Shown here: piece by piece, positions 9,352 through 18,325 of the stretch
Layout: each line of letters begins with the position of its first letter
How positions within the stretch are numbered: position 1 is the first letter of the stretch
DNA from: Russula earlei
Taxonomy: Eukaryota > Basidiomycota > Agaricomycetes > Russulales > Russulaceae
DNA: 27,296 nt
Direction of reading: 5' to 3'
Assembly: GCA_025769875.1 (NCBI GenBank)
Contig: JAGFNK010000659.1
Span: 1 to 27,296 of the forward strand
The notes under the pieces: generated by a model
Databases searched by the model: none
Seen by the model: the letters and a program-made list of their open reading frames with translations, nothing else
What the model was told of the DNA's origin: nothing
Made by a program: the position numbers and the translations under genes

Positions 9352-9731
9352 GAACACCTAAGTTGATGGCCTGGCTTAGGAAGAATAGTGTGTTGCAAGT
9401 GTACATTAGAAGACTGAATGCTATGAATATTCCATTCACTTTCATCACTGCACACACGACGGCTGAGGAATCTGCTCTGCTAGACAGTGGAGCAACACAA
9501 AACTTCATTGATCACTCAGCTTGGAAAAGACTGAAGATTGGGAAACAGGAACTACATGAACCCATGATAGTACGAAACGTTGACGGAACCCAGAATAAGC
9601 AAGGGGAACTCACCCATTACTGCTGGCTTCGTGTCCGATACAAGGAGAAGGAGAGCTTGCAAAAGTTCTATCTCACAGATTTGGGAACAGATCGGGTCAT
9701 CCTGGGATATTCCTTCCTATATGAGTTCGGC
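9339..9731 (+). pseudogene. Ty3/gypsy aspartic protease, copy A (5' end of pol)
   Basis: This is the start of pol, one frame back from gag. It encodes the retropepsin that would process Gag-Pol in the particle. The catalytic motif is ALLDSGATQNFID (about 9472-9510). The flap-side C-terminal motif is DRVILGYSFLYEF (about 9690-9728), the usual gypsy 'ILGxxWLxxxNP' segment. There is no internal stop. The sequence breaks at 9731, where the reversed X LTR is inserted; it resumes at 15213 with DPTINWKEGQL, the normal continuation, so protease and RT were one frame before the insertion. Confidence 0.88.
9342..9348 (+). promoter_or_regulatory. Predicted -1 ribosomal frameshift site GGGTTTT
   Basis: In the gag frame the bases read GGT TTT TAG. 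The heptamer G-GGT-TTT fits the X-XXY-YYZ rule for -1 slippage, the stop follows immediately, and the -1 frame leads without a stop into the protease (GFLGTPK...). Copy B keeps the same heptamer and stop at 18451-18442 on the minus strand. A downstream stimulatory pseudoknot was not identified. Confidence 0.7.
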
Positions 9732-10221
9732 TGTTAAGACATGTACTGCTGATCGCTAAGGACTCAGGAGCAGGTGGGCAAGGGTCAGAACAGATGGTAC
9801 ACGGCGAGGGCAGCATTGAACAGGAGGACGAGCCAAACGACGAGGAGGTACCAGATAGAACTGGTAAGTGTTGCAAGAGGCAGAGGCAAAGACTAGAAGC
9901 CAGTGCAGCGAAGGGGCTTTAAACAAGGCGGTCGTTGAAGAGTACCTTGGAGGCGAGGGGAATCTTTAGACTGAGCAGTCGTGGGGGAGTACCCAGGAGG
10001 ATGAGAGTATCACAAATGGACAGTCTGATGACTGCCATGCTTCATTGGGGCTTATATACAGTGTACAGGGTCGATTACAAAGAACTGGGACTATTCTAGA
10101 CTCTTTGGTACCATCCAATAGGACTACAGAGGCATAAACTTGCTTGTGTCAAGTTTCAGGCTTACTGAGCGCATTACTGGTCATTGTGGAGCGATGACAT
10201 CATTATGATGTCACTGTGGAG
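9732..10221 (-). mobile_element. Solo LTR, family X (first half), reversed
   Basis: The X LTR spans 9732-15212 and is split by a copia element at 10222-14869. Without the copia element and its TSD copy it is about 828 bp, from TGTTAAGA to TTTGTAACA, close to the unbroken relative at 17506-18325 (opposite strand). TATA (TATATAAG, 10058-10051) and hairpin (10036-10018) read on the minus strand. Flanking 5-mers TCGGC (9727-9731) and TTGAC (15213-15217) match at three positions; the two differences are transitions, and TTGAC restores the protease-RT frame, so I read this as an old decayed target duplication. Confidence 0.82.
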
Positions 10222-10701
10222 TGTTGAGATTACCACTGCTTTGGGCAGTCTGATGTAATCACAGCCCAGTCGCGTTAACACGTCGGCTCCCACGGACCGG
10301 GCGCTCTCGAGCAACACGCGTCGGATCAGCCCGGACCGGCTCAGCTCAGATGCTGCAGCCTGCGTATGTTACAATGATAAGTTAATTGATGACAATCGGT
10401 AGCTACTAACAACTGATCCTTTATGATACAAGTTGGTAGTTATGATTACTTTGCTTAGAGACGCTTTCACGTATTTAAGAGGCACTCAATTAGCTAGATC
10501 GCTTCAGTCTTGTCTTACACAATACTGAAGTGAGTACTTACTGTTTCCTATCTTATCTATCGCATCTAATCACGCGTTGTAGATATCTTTTGATAGGTAT
10601 TACTGATTTACAGTCTTGTCTTACACAATACTGAAATATCTTTTGATAGATCTTAAGGATCTTATCGCTCTTATCATAACCTGTGCCCATCTGCTTCAAC
10701 A
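10222..10701 (+). repeat. Copia 5' LTR (480 bp)
   Basis: Runs from TGTTGAGATT to GCTTCAACA. It contains a TATTTAA element (10472-10478), then a hairpin CTTCAGT (10502-10508) with ACTGAAG (10524-10530). An internal duplication follows: CAGTCTTGTCTTACACAATA is seen at 10505 and again at about 10611, and ATATCTTTTGATAG is also present twice (about 10582 and 10636). Confidence 0.93.
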
Positions 10702-10713
10702 GGTTATGGGCCC
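10702..10713 (+). promoter_or_regulatory. Copia primer-binding site (initiator Met tRNA)
   Basis: GGTTATGGGCCC directly follows the 5' LTR and is the exact complement of GGGCCCATAACC, the anticodon-loop segment of eukaryotic initiator tRNA-Met. Priming by a cleaved 5' half of this tRNA is known for Drosophila copia. The tRNA sequence is from general knowledge, not from this window. Confidence 0.75.
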
Positions 10714-11165
10714 TGACCGTGTCTAAATTCCAAAGGCGAAGATCAACACACAAGCTCATCATTTTTCCTCAATATACATCTCCCTTATTCAAGAGCCTCT
10801 GTTAATCAGACGACACCCTACTCCCTCGGTCCCTGGAGCCGAAGGATTGACGCGCGCGCTATCACGCATCAGGGGTACTGATTTATCTTCACTAATCCGG
10901 CAACAACCGCTCCATTAGCCCGGATTGGCAATCCGCGTTTACCTAACATTTACTCACGGCACCCTCGCACCATGTTTACGTTCCCTCCCGAAATCTCGAT
11001 CACTCGCTTGGTCATCTCACTTACTGGCCATTACCCCACAATCATGAATAGTTATCACGTGTCGCACATCACAGATGATAGTCTCTCCAGCAATACCACT
11101 TGGGACGCTGGGGGAGATCTCCCTTAGACGCACGCGCTCTCGAAATATACGTTCAGAAAGGTCAC
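10714..11165 (+). other. Copia leader region, no gene recognised
   Basis: Non-coding or wholly decayed sequence between the primer-binding site and the first Gag-like residues. No promoter, repeat or open frame stands out. Confidence 0.4.
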
Positions 11166-11630
11166 ATTGGCAGTAACGAAAAATGACATCAAAATTGTTT
11201 ACTTGCAAGCTCAAGTGGGAGGAACTCAAACGCGCATACGGCGGCATTGGATCAAATGTCAGCATTCATATTCATTCGTAGCCCTCACAGGCACATTCCT
11301 AGACGACATACATCCGGCGTTCCCGCAATTGCAACAATTAAACGATGCAAGAATCACTCTCCTAAATGACAACATACTCATATCGAATCTCTTTATCACT
11401 TTCATATTCACTAAAGCGTTATCCGACGCTTACTCGGCTGTCGCGTCAAACAATTCTAGCCTCTGGCGCTCCGATGGACCTTTCCCCGGTTGTCGGGCCG
11501 GCCTCTCCACCCTCACTTAATACAGACATTCCGGTAAAGATAGACAACGCTACGTCCGAAACACAATGCTATTATTGCAACAAACTTGGGCACACACTCC
11601 GGACTATCGGAAGAGAAGGGAGAAGGTGAC
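11166..11630 (+). pseudogene. Copia Gag remnant
   Basis: Shifted pieces of a copia Gag. LKWEELKRAYGGIGSN lies near 11207-11255, and DARITLLNDNILISNLF and TKALSDAYSAVAS resemble the conserved UBN2-type Gag C-terminus (11345-11445). The zinc knuckle follows as CYYCNKLGHTLRTIG (about 11564-11608), where the final Cys is lost. Several in-frame stops occur between these blocks. It would have packaged the element RNA; here it cannot encode a working product. Confidence 0.65.
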
Positions 11631-11739
11631 GAAAGACAAAGTGACAGGCACTGACAGGAACGTCAGCGCGTACATAGTGGGCACTACTGCACTATCACCG
11701 AGGTGTCGGACATCCGATGAAGATGAGAGTCGGGTTTCC

Positions 11740-12290
11740 CTTTACGCGGCGGCTAGATCTTGATCGACCACGGAGCTACCCATTACATTAGTCCGTTCCG
11801 GACTCCTGACTTCATTTATCGTGCTCCGGCCTCCAGATGCGTTACTCTGGGAGGTCTTGCAGTCATCAGACAGATCTGGATTGGTATCCGTCCTGCCAGC
11901 CGGAAGGAGTTGGAGATATTCTATTAACCCTCATAGACATCACACATGTACCGAAGGCCGATGCACGTGACTACTCAGTGCGCGCGCTACTTCGGAACGA
12001 GGGATGCATCACATACACTCAAGAGGGGTGTTCAAATTTACACATCAAAAGATTGGAAGATCGCGCAAATCTGGAGCACAATATACTGTTCATCATATTC
12101 ATTTCATAACTCCAGCTCTACACGCGCACAGAAGTGCCCTTTTCATTCCACATCTCGCATCAGTGCATGGAACATATGTTTCCACTGCGCGTTAATCTAC
12201 TACAGTGATTCTGGTACTCGGATCTCGCTTAGCGCTACGGATCACGATCAGTCATCTTGTCCGGGGTATGCACTCGGCTAGCAAGCTCGG
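11740..12290 (+). pseudogene. Copia protease and GAG-pre-integrase remnant
   Basis: DHGATHYIS (near 11765-11795) corresponds to the D-S-G-A-T active site of copia proteases, with Ser replaced by His. ITHVPKADARDYSVRALLRNEGCITYTQEGC (given here as two blocks, ITHVPKADARDYSVRALL and RNEGCITYTQEGC, near 11935-12030) resembles the GAG-pre-integrase segment. Frames change repeatedly, so the coding potential is gone. Confidence 0.6.
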
Positions 12291-12835
12291 CTAGCGAACG
12301 CGACTTCTTTTCTCAGCTGCCCCTTAGCGATCAGATCCTCGGCTACAAATTATCTACGGTACCTTAGCCGATCTGCTACACGCGAGATCAATTCGAGGCG
12401 CTAGCTATTGGGCAACGCGTGCTCAGATCAGTCTTGGATCAGCGAGGAATCACACAGATTAACAATGCCAGATTTACCACAGGAGAACGGAGGAGCCGAA
12501 AGATGGACTGAGACCCTTGGAGACAACACGCGCTCACAGTTGCATGGCGCTGGTCTCACTCTCGGGTCCTGGAGCTAAATACTAACGCTGCCATCCATAT
12601 CTACGATCGGACTCCATCACGCATTTCTCAGTGGGTGCACACTTCATCCAGCTTCATCATTCCACGTCTTCAGATGTAGGGCGTATCTGCACACGCCTGA
12701 CCGTCATAATCTTATTGTTGCGCGACAAGCGCAGACATACTGCTACTCAGGGGACATGTTACTAACACTGCTCCGCCTGCACAATTCTTGGTCCTTACAG
12801 GATCGGTGATACTCAATGCCAAATTCACACAAACC
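12291..12835 (+). pseudogene. Copia integrase remnant
   Basis: Only the C-terminal part of the catalytic core can be read. ENGGAERWTETLGDN followed by LHGAGLTLGSWS and HIYDRTPSR (about 12480-12625) matches the copia 'P-Q-E-NG-AER-NRTL' glutamate helix and its continuation. The two upstream aspartates were not found. Stops and shifts are frequent. Confidence 0.6.
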
Positions 12836-13305
12836 GGTTGATTGCGCATCTCCGGAAACCCCATTAGACTCCCTACACACCACACTCACTTCACCTTACC
12901 CCGCATCACACAGCCAGATCCCCTCATTCCGCCTCACCGCACACAGCCTGTACATCATGCCAAACTCACTCGGCACCGTCGGGACACTCCATCTGTTCCC
13001 CACGTCCACTCTCATTTAGACATTCTGGGTCTTGCTCGCGTCCGCGTCTGAATATCTCGGAGGGACTGCGCACGCAGATCCGAGAGGGCGCTTGTCGCAT
13101 ACGGCTCGGCTACAGCGGAATAGATCTAGAGGCTACATATTGGGAAAGCCCCCTTTATCGGAATCTGCCGACGGGTGGCAAGTCGCGTATCCATATGTGA
13201 TCAGCGCGCTTGCATAAACTGGTTCCTGGGATCTCAATTGATCTTATTGATCTTATCAGCATGGGTGTGTTAAGCACGCAAATCCGTCAAGAGATTTCGC
13301 GCGCG
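12836..13305 (+). other. Copia inter-domain region, decayed
   Basis: Pro/Thr/His/Ser-rich open frames occupy the usual variable linker between integrase and RT. They are probably relics of this linker. No domain is recognised. Confidence 0.4.
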
Positions 13306-13990
13306 CCTTCTAATTGCACAGGGGTTCACCCAAGTCAAAGGCATTACAGTTGATGAAACCTTCTCACCAGTAGCCAGGTCCGAGTCTTAGCGACTCTTTA
13401 TTAGCGTTGATCGTGCTATAGGATTGGGAGATCCGAAGACGTCCAGTCGGCGTCCCTCTTCGGCTCACTGGGTGATGAAGATTAGATTCATTTGGAGCAA
13501 CTGCAAGGTTTCATCACACCAAAAGCACTTATCTGGTCTTACACAGACCTATCGTACATGGCATTTACGCTCTCATGGAGTCCTTAGTGGCTCGCGTTCA
13601 CTCGCACGCATTCTCATGCGGGCATATGTCATCGCCAAGACGCGGGGGGATCGCATTATCATTTCATCATTATCCTCTGTGTCGATGACGTTACTATCTT
13701 AGGCGACTCTCACAGTTTCCACGCCCACCTCTGCGGGCATACACCTCACACATCTATCTTTGTCTACGCGCTACGAGTTGACAGATCTAGGCGAGATCGC
13801 GTCATACCTCGGGATCCACGTTTCATGTGATCGCTCGGCTAACACAGACATCGATCAATCAAGGTACATCTCGGATCGCTTCGGGATGGCGGATTCCACT
13901 CCGCTCCTGTAATCTCGGAGGTTTCACCTCGGGATGGCGGACTTCCGCTCCGCTTTCGCATTCCGCTCCGTTCCGACGCGGAAACGCAGT
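13306..13990 (+). pseudogene. Copia reverse transcriptase remnant
   Basis: AQGFTQVKGITVDETFSPVAR (read as AQGFTQVKGITVDE and TFSPVAR, about 13317-13378) is the classic copia RT entry. FIIILCVDDVTIL (about 13658-13700) is the catalytic Y-V-D-D box with Cys for Tyr. DLGEIASYLGIHV and SRYISDRFGMAD (about 13785-13890) follow as expected. After 13880 the phrase TCGGGATGGCGGA is duplicated (13880 and 13930) and the frame is lost. RT would copy element RNA to DNA; this copy cannot. Confidence 0.8.
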
Positions 13991-14034
13991 TGATCAAGCA
14001 CTCCAGAGAAGCAACGCCTATGAAGACTAGGCAA

Positions 14035-14370
14035 TATCAGCATTCTATTGGAAGCCTCCTCTATGTGCACATCTGGATGCGTTTACACACTTCCTTTGCA
14101 GTCTCTCGACTGTAAGCTCACATGCGTTCACACACTTTCTCTTGCAGTCTCTTGACTGTGCGTTCATACGCGTCCACACGCGTTCACCCTTCCTTTTGGA
14201 GTCTTTCGACTCGCAGTCTCTGGACTCACCCACTTTTCATTCATTTGCAGTCCTATCTTATCAGGACGTCTACGCACTGATGGTCCACTTCGCTGCACGC
14301 CCACACGCGACTCCAGTCTTTTGTGTCACTGGATCAGATCTTATCTCACATCGACCGACTGTATCAATCA
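14035..14370 (+). pseudogene. Copia RNase H region, replaced by minisatellite
   Basis: The entry motif QYQHSIGSLLYV (about 14035-14065) marks the end of RT. The RNase H region that should follow is largely occupied by about four degenerate 45-46 bp tandem units (14077-14260) carrying ATGCGTTYACACAC and TTGCAGTCTCTYGACT. The last part (14261-14370) has no recognisable catalytic residues. Confidence 0.6.
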
Positions 14371-14371
14371 C

Positions 14372-14378
14372 GGGGGGA
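14372..14378 (+). promoter_or_regulatory. Copia polypurine tract
   Basis: GGGGGGA ends at the base before the 3' LTR (TGTTGAG, 14379). This is the expected position for plus-strand priming and it is intact despite the decayed genes. Confidence 0.75.
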
Positions 14379-14869
14379 TGTTGAGATTACCACTGCTTTG
14401 GGCAGTCTGATGTAATCACAGCCCAGTCGCGTTAACACGTCGGCTCCCACGGACCGGGCGCTCTCGGCTCACGCGCGTTGCTCACGCGTCGGATCAGCCC
14501 GGACCGGCTCAGCTCAGATGCTGCAGCCTGCGTATGTTACAATGATAAGTTAATTGATGACAATCGGTAGCTACTAACAACTGATCCTTTATGATACAAG
14601 TTGGTAGTTATGATTACTTTGCTTAGAGACGCTTTCGCGTATTTAAGAGGCACTCAATTAGCTAGATCGCTTCAGTCTTGTCTTACACAATACTGAAGTG
14701 AGTACTTACTGTTTCCTATCTTATCTATCGCATCTAATCATGCGTTGTAGATATCTTTTGATAGGTATTACTGATTTACAGTCTTGTCTTACACAATACT
14801 GAAATATCTTTTGATAGATCTTAAGGATCTTATCACTCTTATCATAACCTGCGCCCATCTGCTTCAACA
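14379..14869 (+). repeat. Copia 3' LTR (491 bp)
   Basis: Direct repeat of 10222-10701. Apart from a short indel region near 14465-14490, I count four differences, all transitions at sites where one LTR has CG and the other CA or TG. It is followed by the second TGGAG duplication copy. Confidence 0.93.
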
Positions 14870-14874
14870 TGGAG

Positions 14875-15212
14875 TGCTTAGTGAGCCTATGAGGTCACTG
14901 TGGAGTCGCTCAGTCAGCCATGATGTCATTTGGAGCCTTGATGACATCAGATGAGTTATGCAACAGTTTTTAAGAGTTTGTGCTGCTGTTTCGGGTCCAT
15001 GGTGGCTGGGTGACCATGTGGCTGCCACGCGATGATTACCCGATTAGGAAACGGGTGCCTGGTCGTGTTATAGTGCCTTTGCAATAGCGATATCTTGTAC
15101 CACAGGGGGAATAGCCCAGAAAAGGAAGGGAGTTGGCAATGCAAAGTGAGAGAGGTCTCTCTTGAGTGAAATAGGACAAGCTACGGCCAGGACCTGGCCT
15201 TGGTTTGTAACA
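14875..15212 (-). mobile_element. Solo LTR, family X (second half), reversed
   Basis: Continuation of the LTR begun at 9732, ending GGTTTGTAACA at 15212. It is the reverse complement, with substitutions, of 17506 to about 17850. In the LTR's own orientation this is the 5' (U3) end. Short open frames inside are not genes. Confidence 0.82.
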
Positions 15213-17505
15213 TTGACCCCACTATCAACTGGAAGGAAGGACAGCTGATGGAAGGAGCAGTAAAGATTGAGACTGCTCGATACAAGTACCTGGATCTCTA
15301 TGTCACAAATATCCAAAAGCGAGCAAGAGATGAAAGTCGACAATTGAAGAAAGGGGAAGCCATTTACCTCCAGAAGATGACTATTGCTCAGAGATGGGCC
15401 CAGCAGTCAATTGAACCACAGGAAGGAGAGGACCCCCTTGCCAATGTTCCAAAGCGATTCCACTGCTTTGCAGATGTCTTCTCAGAAGAGAAGTCCCAGA
15501 GGTTCCCGCCACCAAGGGAACCAGACATGCAGATAGAGCTGTTACCTGATGCACCAAAGGAGCTAAACTGCAAAGTGTACCCCCTAACACAAGATGAATG
15601 AGAATACCTCAAGAAATTCCTAGCTGATGAAGTAGAGAAGCAATACATCACTCCAGGTCCATCCAGCTACACATCTCCAGTGTTCTTCATTGGCAAGAAG
15701 GACAGCAAGGAGAAGAGGATCATTGTAGACTATTGACAACTAAATCAGTGGACCAGACAAGACAATGAACCTTGACCACATCTGGAACAAGAGGTAGAAA
15801 GACTTCAAGGGAAGAAGGTGTTCTCCAAGTTTGATATACGATGGGGATACAATAATGTGTGACTGGCAGAAGGAGATTGCTGGAAAGCAGCCTTCAAGAT
15901 GCCATATGGAACCTACCTGCCCAACGTCATGTATTTTGGGCTCAAGAACACACCAGCCTTCTTTACTAGGCTGATGAGAAGAGACTTCAGTGACTGGCTG
16001 GACCAATGAGCAGAATACACTGTCAACTATTGGGATGACTTTGGAATTGCCACAGGGGACAGTCCTGAACAACTAGAAATCCATGAGCAATGTATCAGCA
16101 AGCTACTCATGCTGATGCAGAAGAAGTCATACTTCCTGAAACCCAAGAAGTGCCAGTTCATGGTGCAGAAACTAACCATGCTGGGGTGGGACATAGATGA
16201 AGGGAAGATGAAGATTGAGGCCTCCAAGGTCTGAGGAATCATGGACTGGCCTAGGGAAATCAAGGATGTACACGAAGTACGCAAAGTCATGGGAGTCCTC
16301 AGTTACAATAGGGCTTTTATTCGAGGGTTCAGTCAGATTGCTCAACCCATTATCGCCTTGACAAAGAAAGGGGTGCCATTTGAATGGACCCAAGAATGCA
16401 AAGATGCTCTGGAATGACTTATCCAGATAGTATCTTCTGATCCCATCCTGCTCCATCCTGATGAGGAGCGACCCTTCGAACTGGAAGTAGATGTGTCCAA
16501 CTATGCTATTGGAGCAGTGCTATTCCAAAAGGATGAACAAGGAAAAAGAAGGCCAATAGGTTACTTCTCTGCAGCCTTGAAACAAGCAGAAAAGAACTAT
16601 GACATATGGGACAAAGAGTTCTTAGCCATGGTGCAAGCCTTGAAGCACTGGAGACACCTGCTCATGGGAGCAAAGCATAAGGTGGTGGTCTATACAGACC
16701 ATGCAAACCTGTTGCATTACTGACACCCTCAGCGAATAAACAGTTGAGTGGCAAGATACATTACCTTCTTGGTGGACTTTGACTCAGAGCTGAAACACCA
16801 GGCAGGGGCAAGGAACAAAGCAGACCCCCTGTCTAGGAGACCTGACCTTGACGATGGACAAGGGGATAAAGAAGAAGTGGTCGCGCTACCTGACCACCTT
16901 TTTATTCGAGTAATGCATACTACTGCATTGGAAGAACAAATAAAGAACCAACAAGGGGAAGAAAGACACTGATTAAAGTTGCTTGATTGGGTGCAGAGAC
17001 ACCGACTGGAGAAGCAACATAGCTTATGGTGGAAGAATGAAGCCTTGGTGGTTACAGGTGATGAAGGGACCCACAGGACGTTACTGGAACAGTATCATGA
17101 CAGTCCTACAGCAGGACACCCAGGGAAAGCTAAGACATTACTGGGAATGATGCAATACTACTGGTGGCCTACCATGAGGCGATTTGTCAATCAATATGTG
17201 GAAGGATGTGCAGTTTGCCAAAGTAACAAGTCAAACACTCATCCAAGTCGGCCTCCTCTATATCCCATACCACCAGAAGAAGGGGCTACCCCCTTCTTGA
17301 CTGTCAGTGTGGACTTTGTGGTCAAGCTGCCAAAGTCGAAAGGATATGACAGTATATTGACTGTCACCGACCACAATTGTACTAAAGGCATCATCCTGCT
17401 TCCTTGCAAAGAAGAAATGGATGCAGAAGAGCTAGCACAGCTCTACAAAGACAGAATATTCCCCTTTGTGGGAGTACCAAGCAAAATCATATCCGATCGA
17501 GACAA
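15213..17505 (+). pseudogene. Ty3/gypsy RT-RNase H-integrase, copy A
   Basis: A single reading frame of about 2.29 kb with no shift but 11 in-frame stops, every one TGA (15599, 15734, 15773, 15860, 16007, 16232, 16415, 16721, 16745, 16970 by first base, confirmed in phase; one more could be miscounted). RT: SYTSPVFFIGKKDSKEKR, KVFSKFDIRWGYNNV, and NYWDDFGIATGD with the two catalytic Asp (about 16024-16060). RNase H: FELEVDVSNYAIGAVLF to VYTDHANLLHY (16478-16720). Integrase: HHCC finger (HDSPTAGHPG...CAVC, 17098-17220), core Asp in SVDFVVKLP and second Asp in IISDRD (to 17505). It is cut there by the X' LTR, so the catalytic Glu, C-terminus and 3' LTR are missing. Most TGAs stand where the family has Arg, fitting CGA to TGA decay. 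Confidence 0.92.
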
Positions 17506-18325
17506 TGTTACAAACCAAGGCCAGGTCCTGGCCGAAGATTGTCCCATTTCACTCAAGAGAGACCTCTCTCACTTTGCATTGCCAACTCCCTTCCATTTCC
17601 CGGGCTACCCCTCCTGCGGTACAAGATATTGCTATTGCAAAGGCACTATAACACGACCAGGCACCCATTTCCTAATCGGGTAATCATCGCGTGGTAGCCA
17701 CATGGTCACCCAGAACCGAAAACAGCGGCACAAACTCTTAGAAACTGTTGCATAACTCATCTGATGTCATCAAGGCTCCAAATGACGTCATGGCTGACTG
17801 AGCGACTCCACAGTGACCTCATAGGCTCACTAAGTGCTCCACAGTGACATCATAATGATGTCATCGCCCCACAATGATCAGTAATGCACTCAGTAAGCCT
17901 GAAACTTGACACAAGCAAGTTTATGCCTCTGTAGTCCTATTGGATGGTACCAAAGGGTCTAGAATAGTTCCAGTTCTTTGTAATCGGCTCTGTACACTGT
18001 ATATAAGCCCCAATGAAGCATGGCAGTCATCAGACTGTCCATTTGTGATACTCTCATCCTCCTGGGTACTCCCCGTGACTGCTCAGTTTAAAGACTTCCC
18101 TTGCCTCCAAGGTACTCCTCTACAACCGCCTTGTTTAAAGCCCCCTTGTTGCACTGGCTTCTAACCTTCGCCTCTGCCTCCAGTTACTCGTACCAGTCCC
18201 CATCTGGTATGTTCTAGTCATTTGGCTTGTCCTCTTGTTCAACGCCATCTACGCCGCATACCGTCTGTTCCAACCCTTGCCCACCTGCTCCTGAGTCCTT
18301 AGTGATCAGCAGTACGTTCTTGACA
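17506..18325 (+). mobile_element. Solo LTR X' (family X), intact, mismatched flanks
   Basis: 820 bp from TGTTACAAACC to GTTCTTGACA. TATATAAG at 18000-18007 and the hairpin GGCAGTC-ATCA-GACTGTCC (18022-18040, one mismatch) give plus orientation. Flanking 5-mers are GACAA and CTCGG, with no duplication. The left flank is gypsy copy A integrase (plus strand) and the right flank is gypsy copy B protease (minus strand), so this LTR marks a rearrangement junction. It is also the unoccupied relative of the copia-bearing X LTR. Confidence 0.85.

Larger units (their letters stand above)
10222..14869 (+). mobile_element. Complete Ty1/copia retrotransposon, degenerate interior
   Basis: 4648 bp bounded by direct LTRs (10222-10701 and 14379-14869) and flanked by a perfect TGGAG duplication (10217-10221 and 14870-14874). 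It sits inside the X LTR; the unoccupied site is visible on the minus strand near 17850. The order of remnants (Gag zinc-finger residue, protease, GAG-pre-integrase, integrase C-part, RT, then RNase H region) is that of Ty1/copia. Primer-binding site and polypurine tract are intact, yet every coding domain has stops and shifts. The LTRs differ by four transitions and one short indel region by my count, so the insertion is recent compared with the decay of its genes. Confidence 0.93.

Noticed and set aside
15200..15212. Start of the RT frame placed inside the X LTR
   Set aside because: The frame happens to be open into the LTR end. The protein similarity begins only after 15212, at DPTINW.
8788..16972. 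UGA read as an amino acid (recoding or suppressor tRNA) because all gypsy stops are TGA
   Set aside because: At the one stop that can be compared, copy B has CAA. TGA and CAA are the two deamination products of CGA, and other A/B and LTR/LTR differences also fall at CpG. Mutation explains the pattern more simply.
9732..18325. X and X' as the two LTRs of a single element containing RT-RNase H-integrase
   Set aside because: They are in opposite orientation, whereas LTRs of one element are direct repeats. The RT-IN segment joins in frame to the gypsy A protease when X is removed, so it belongs to gypsy A.
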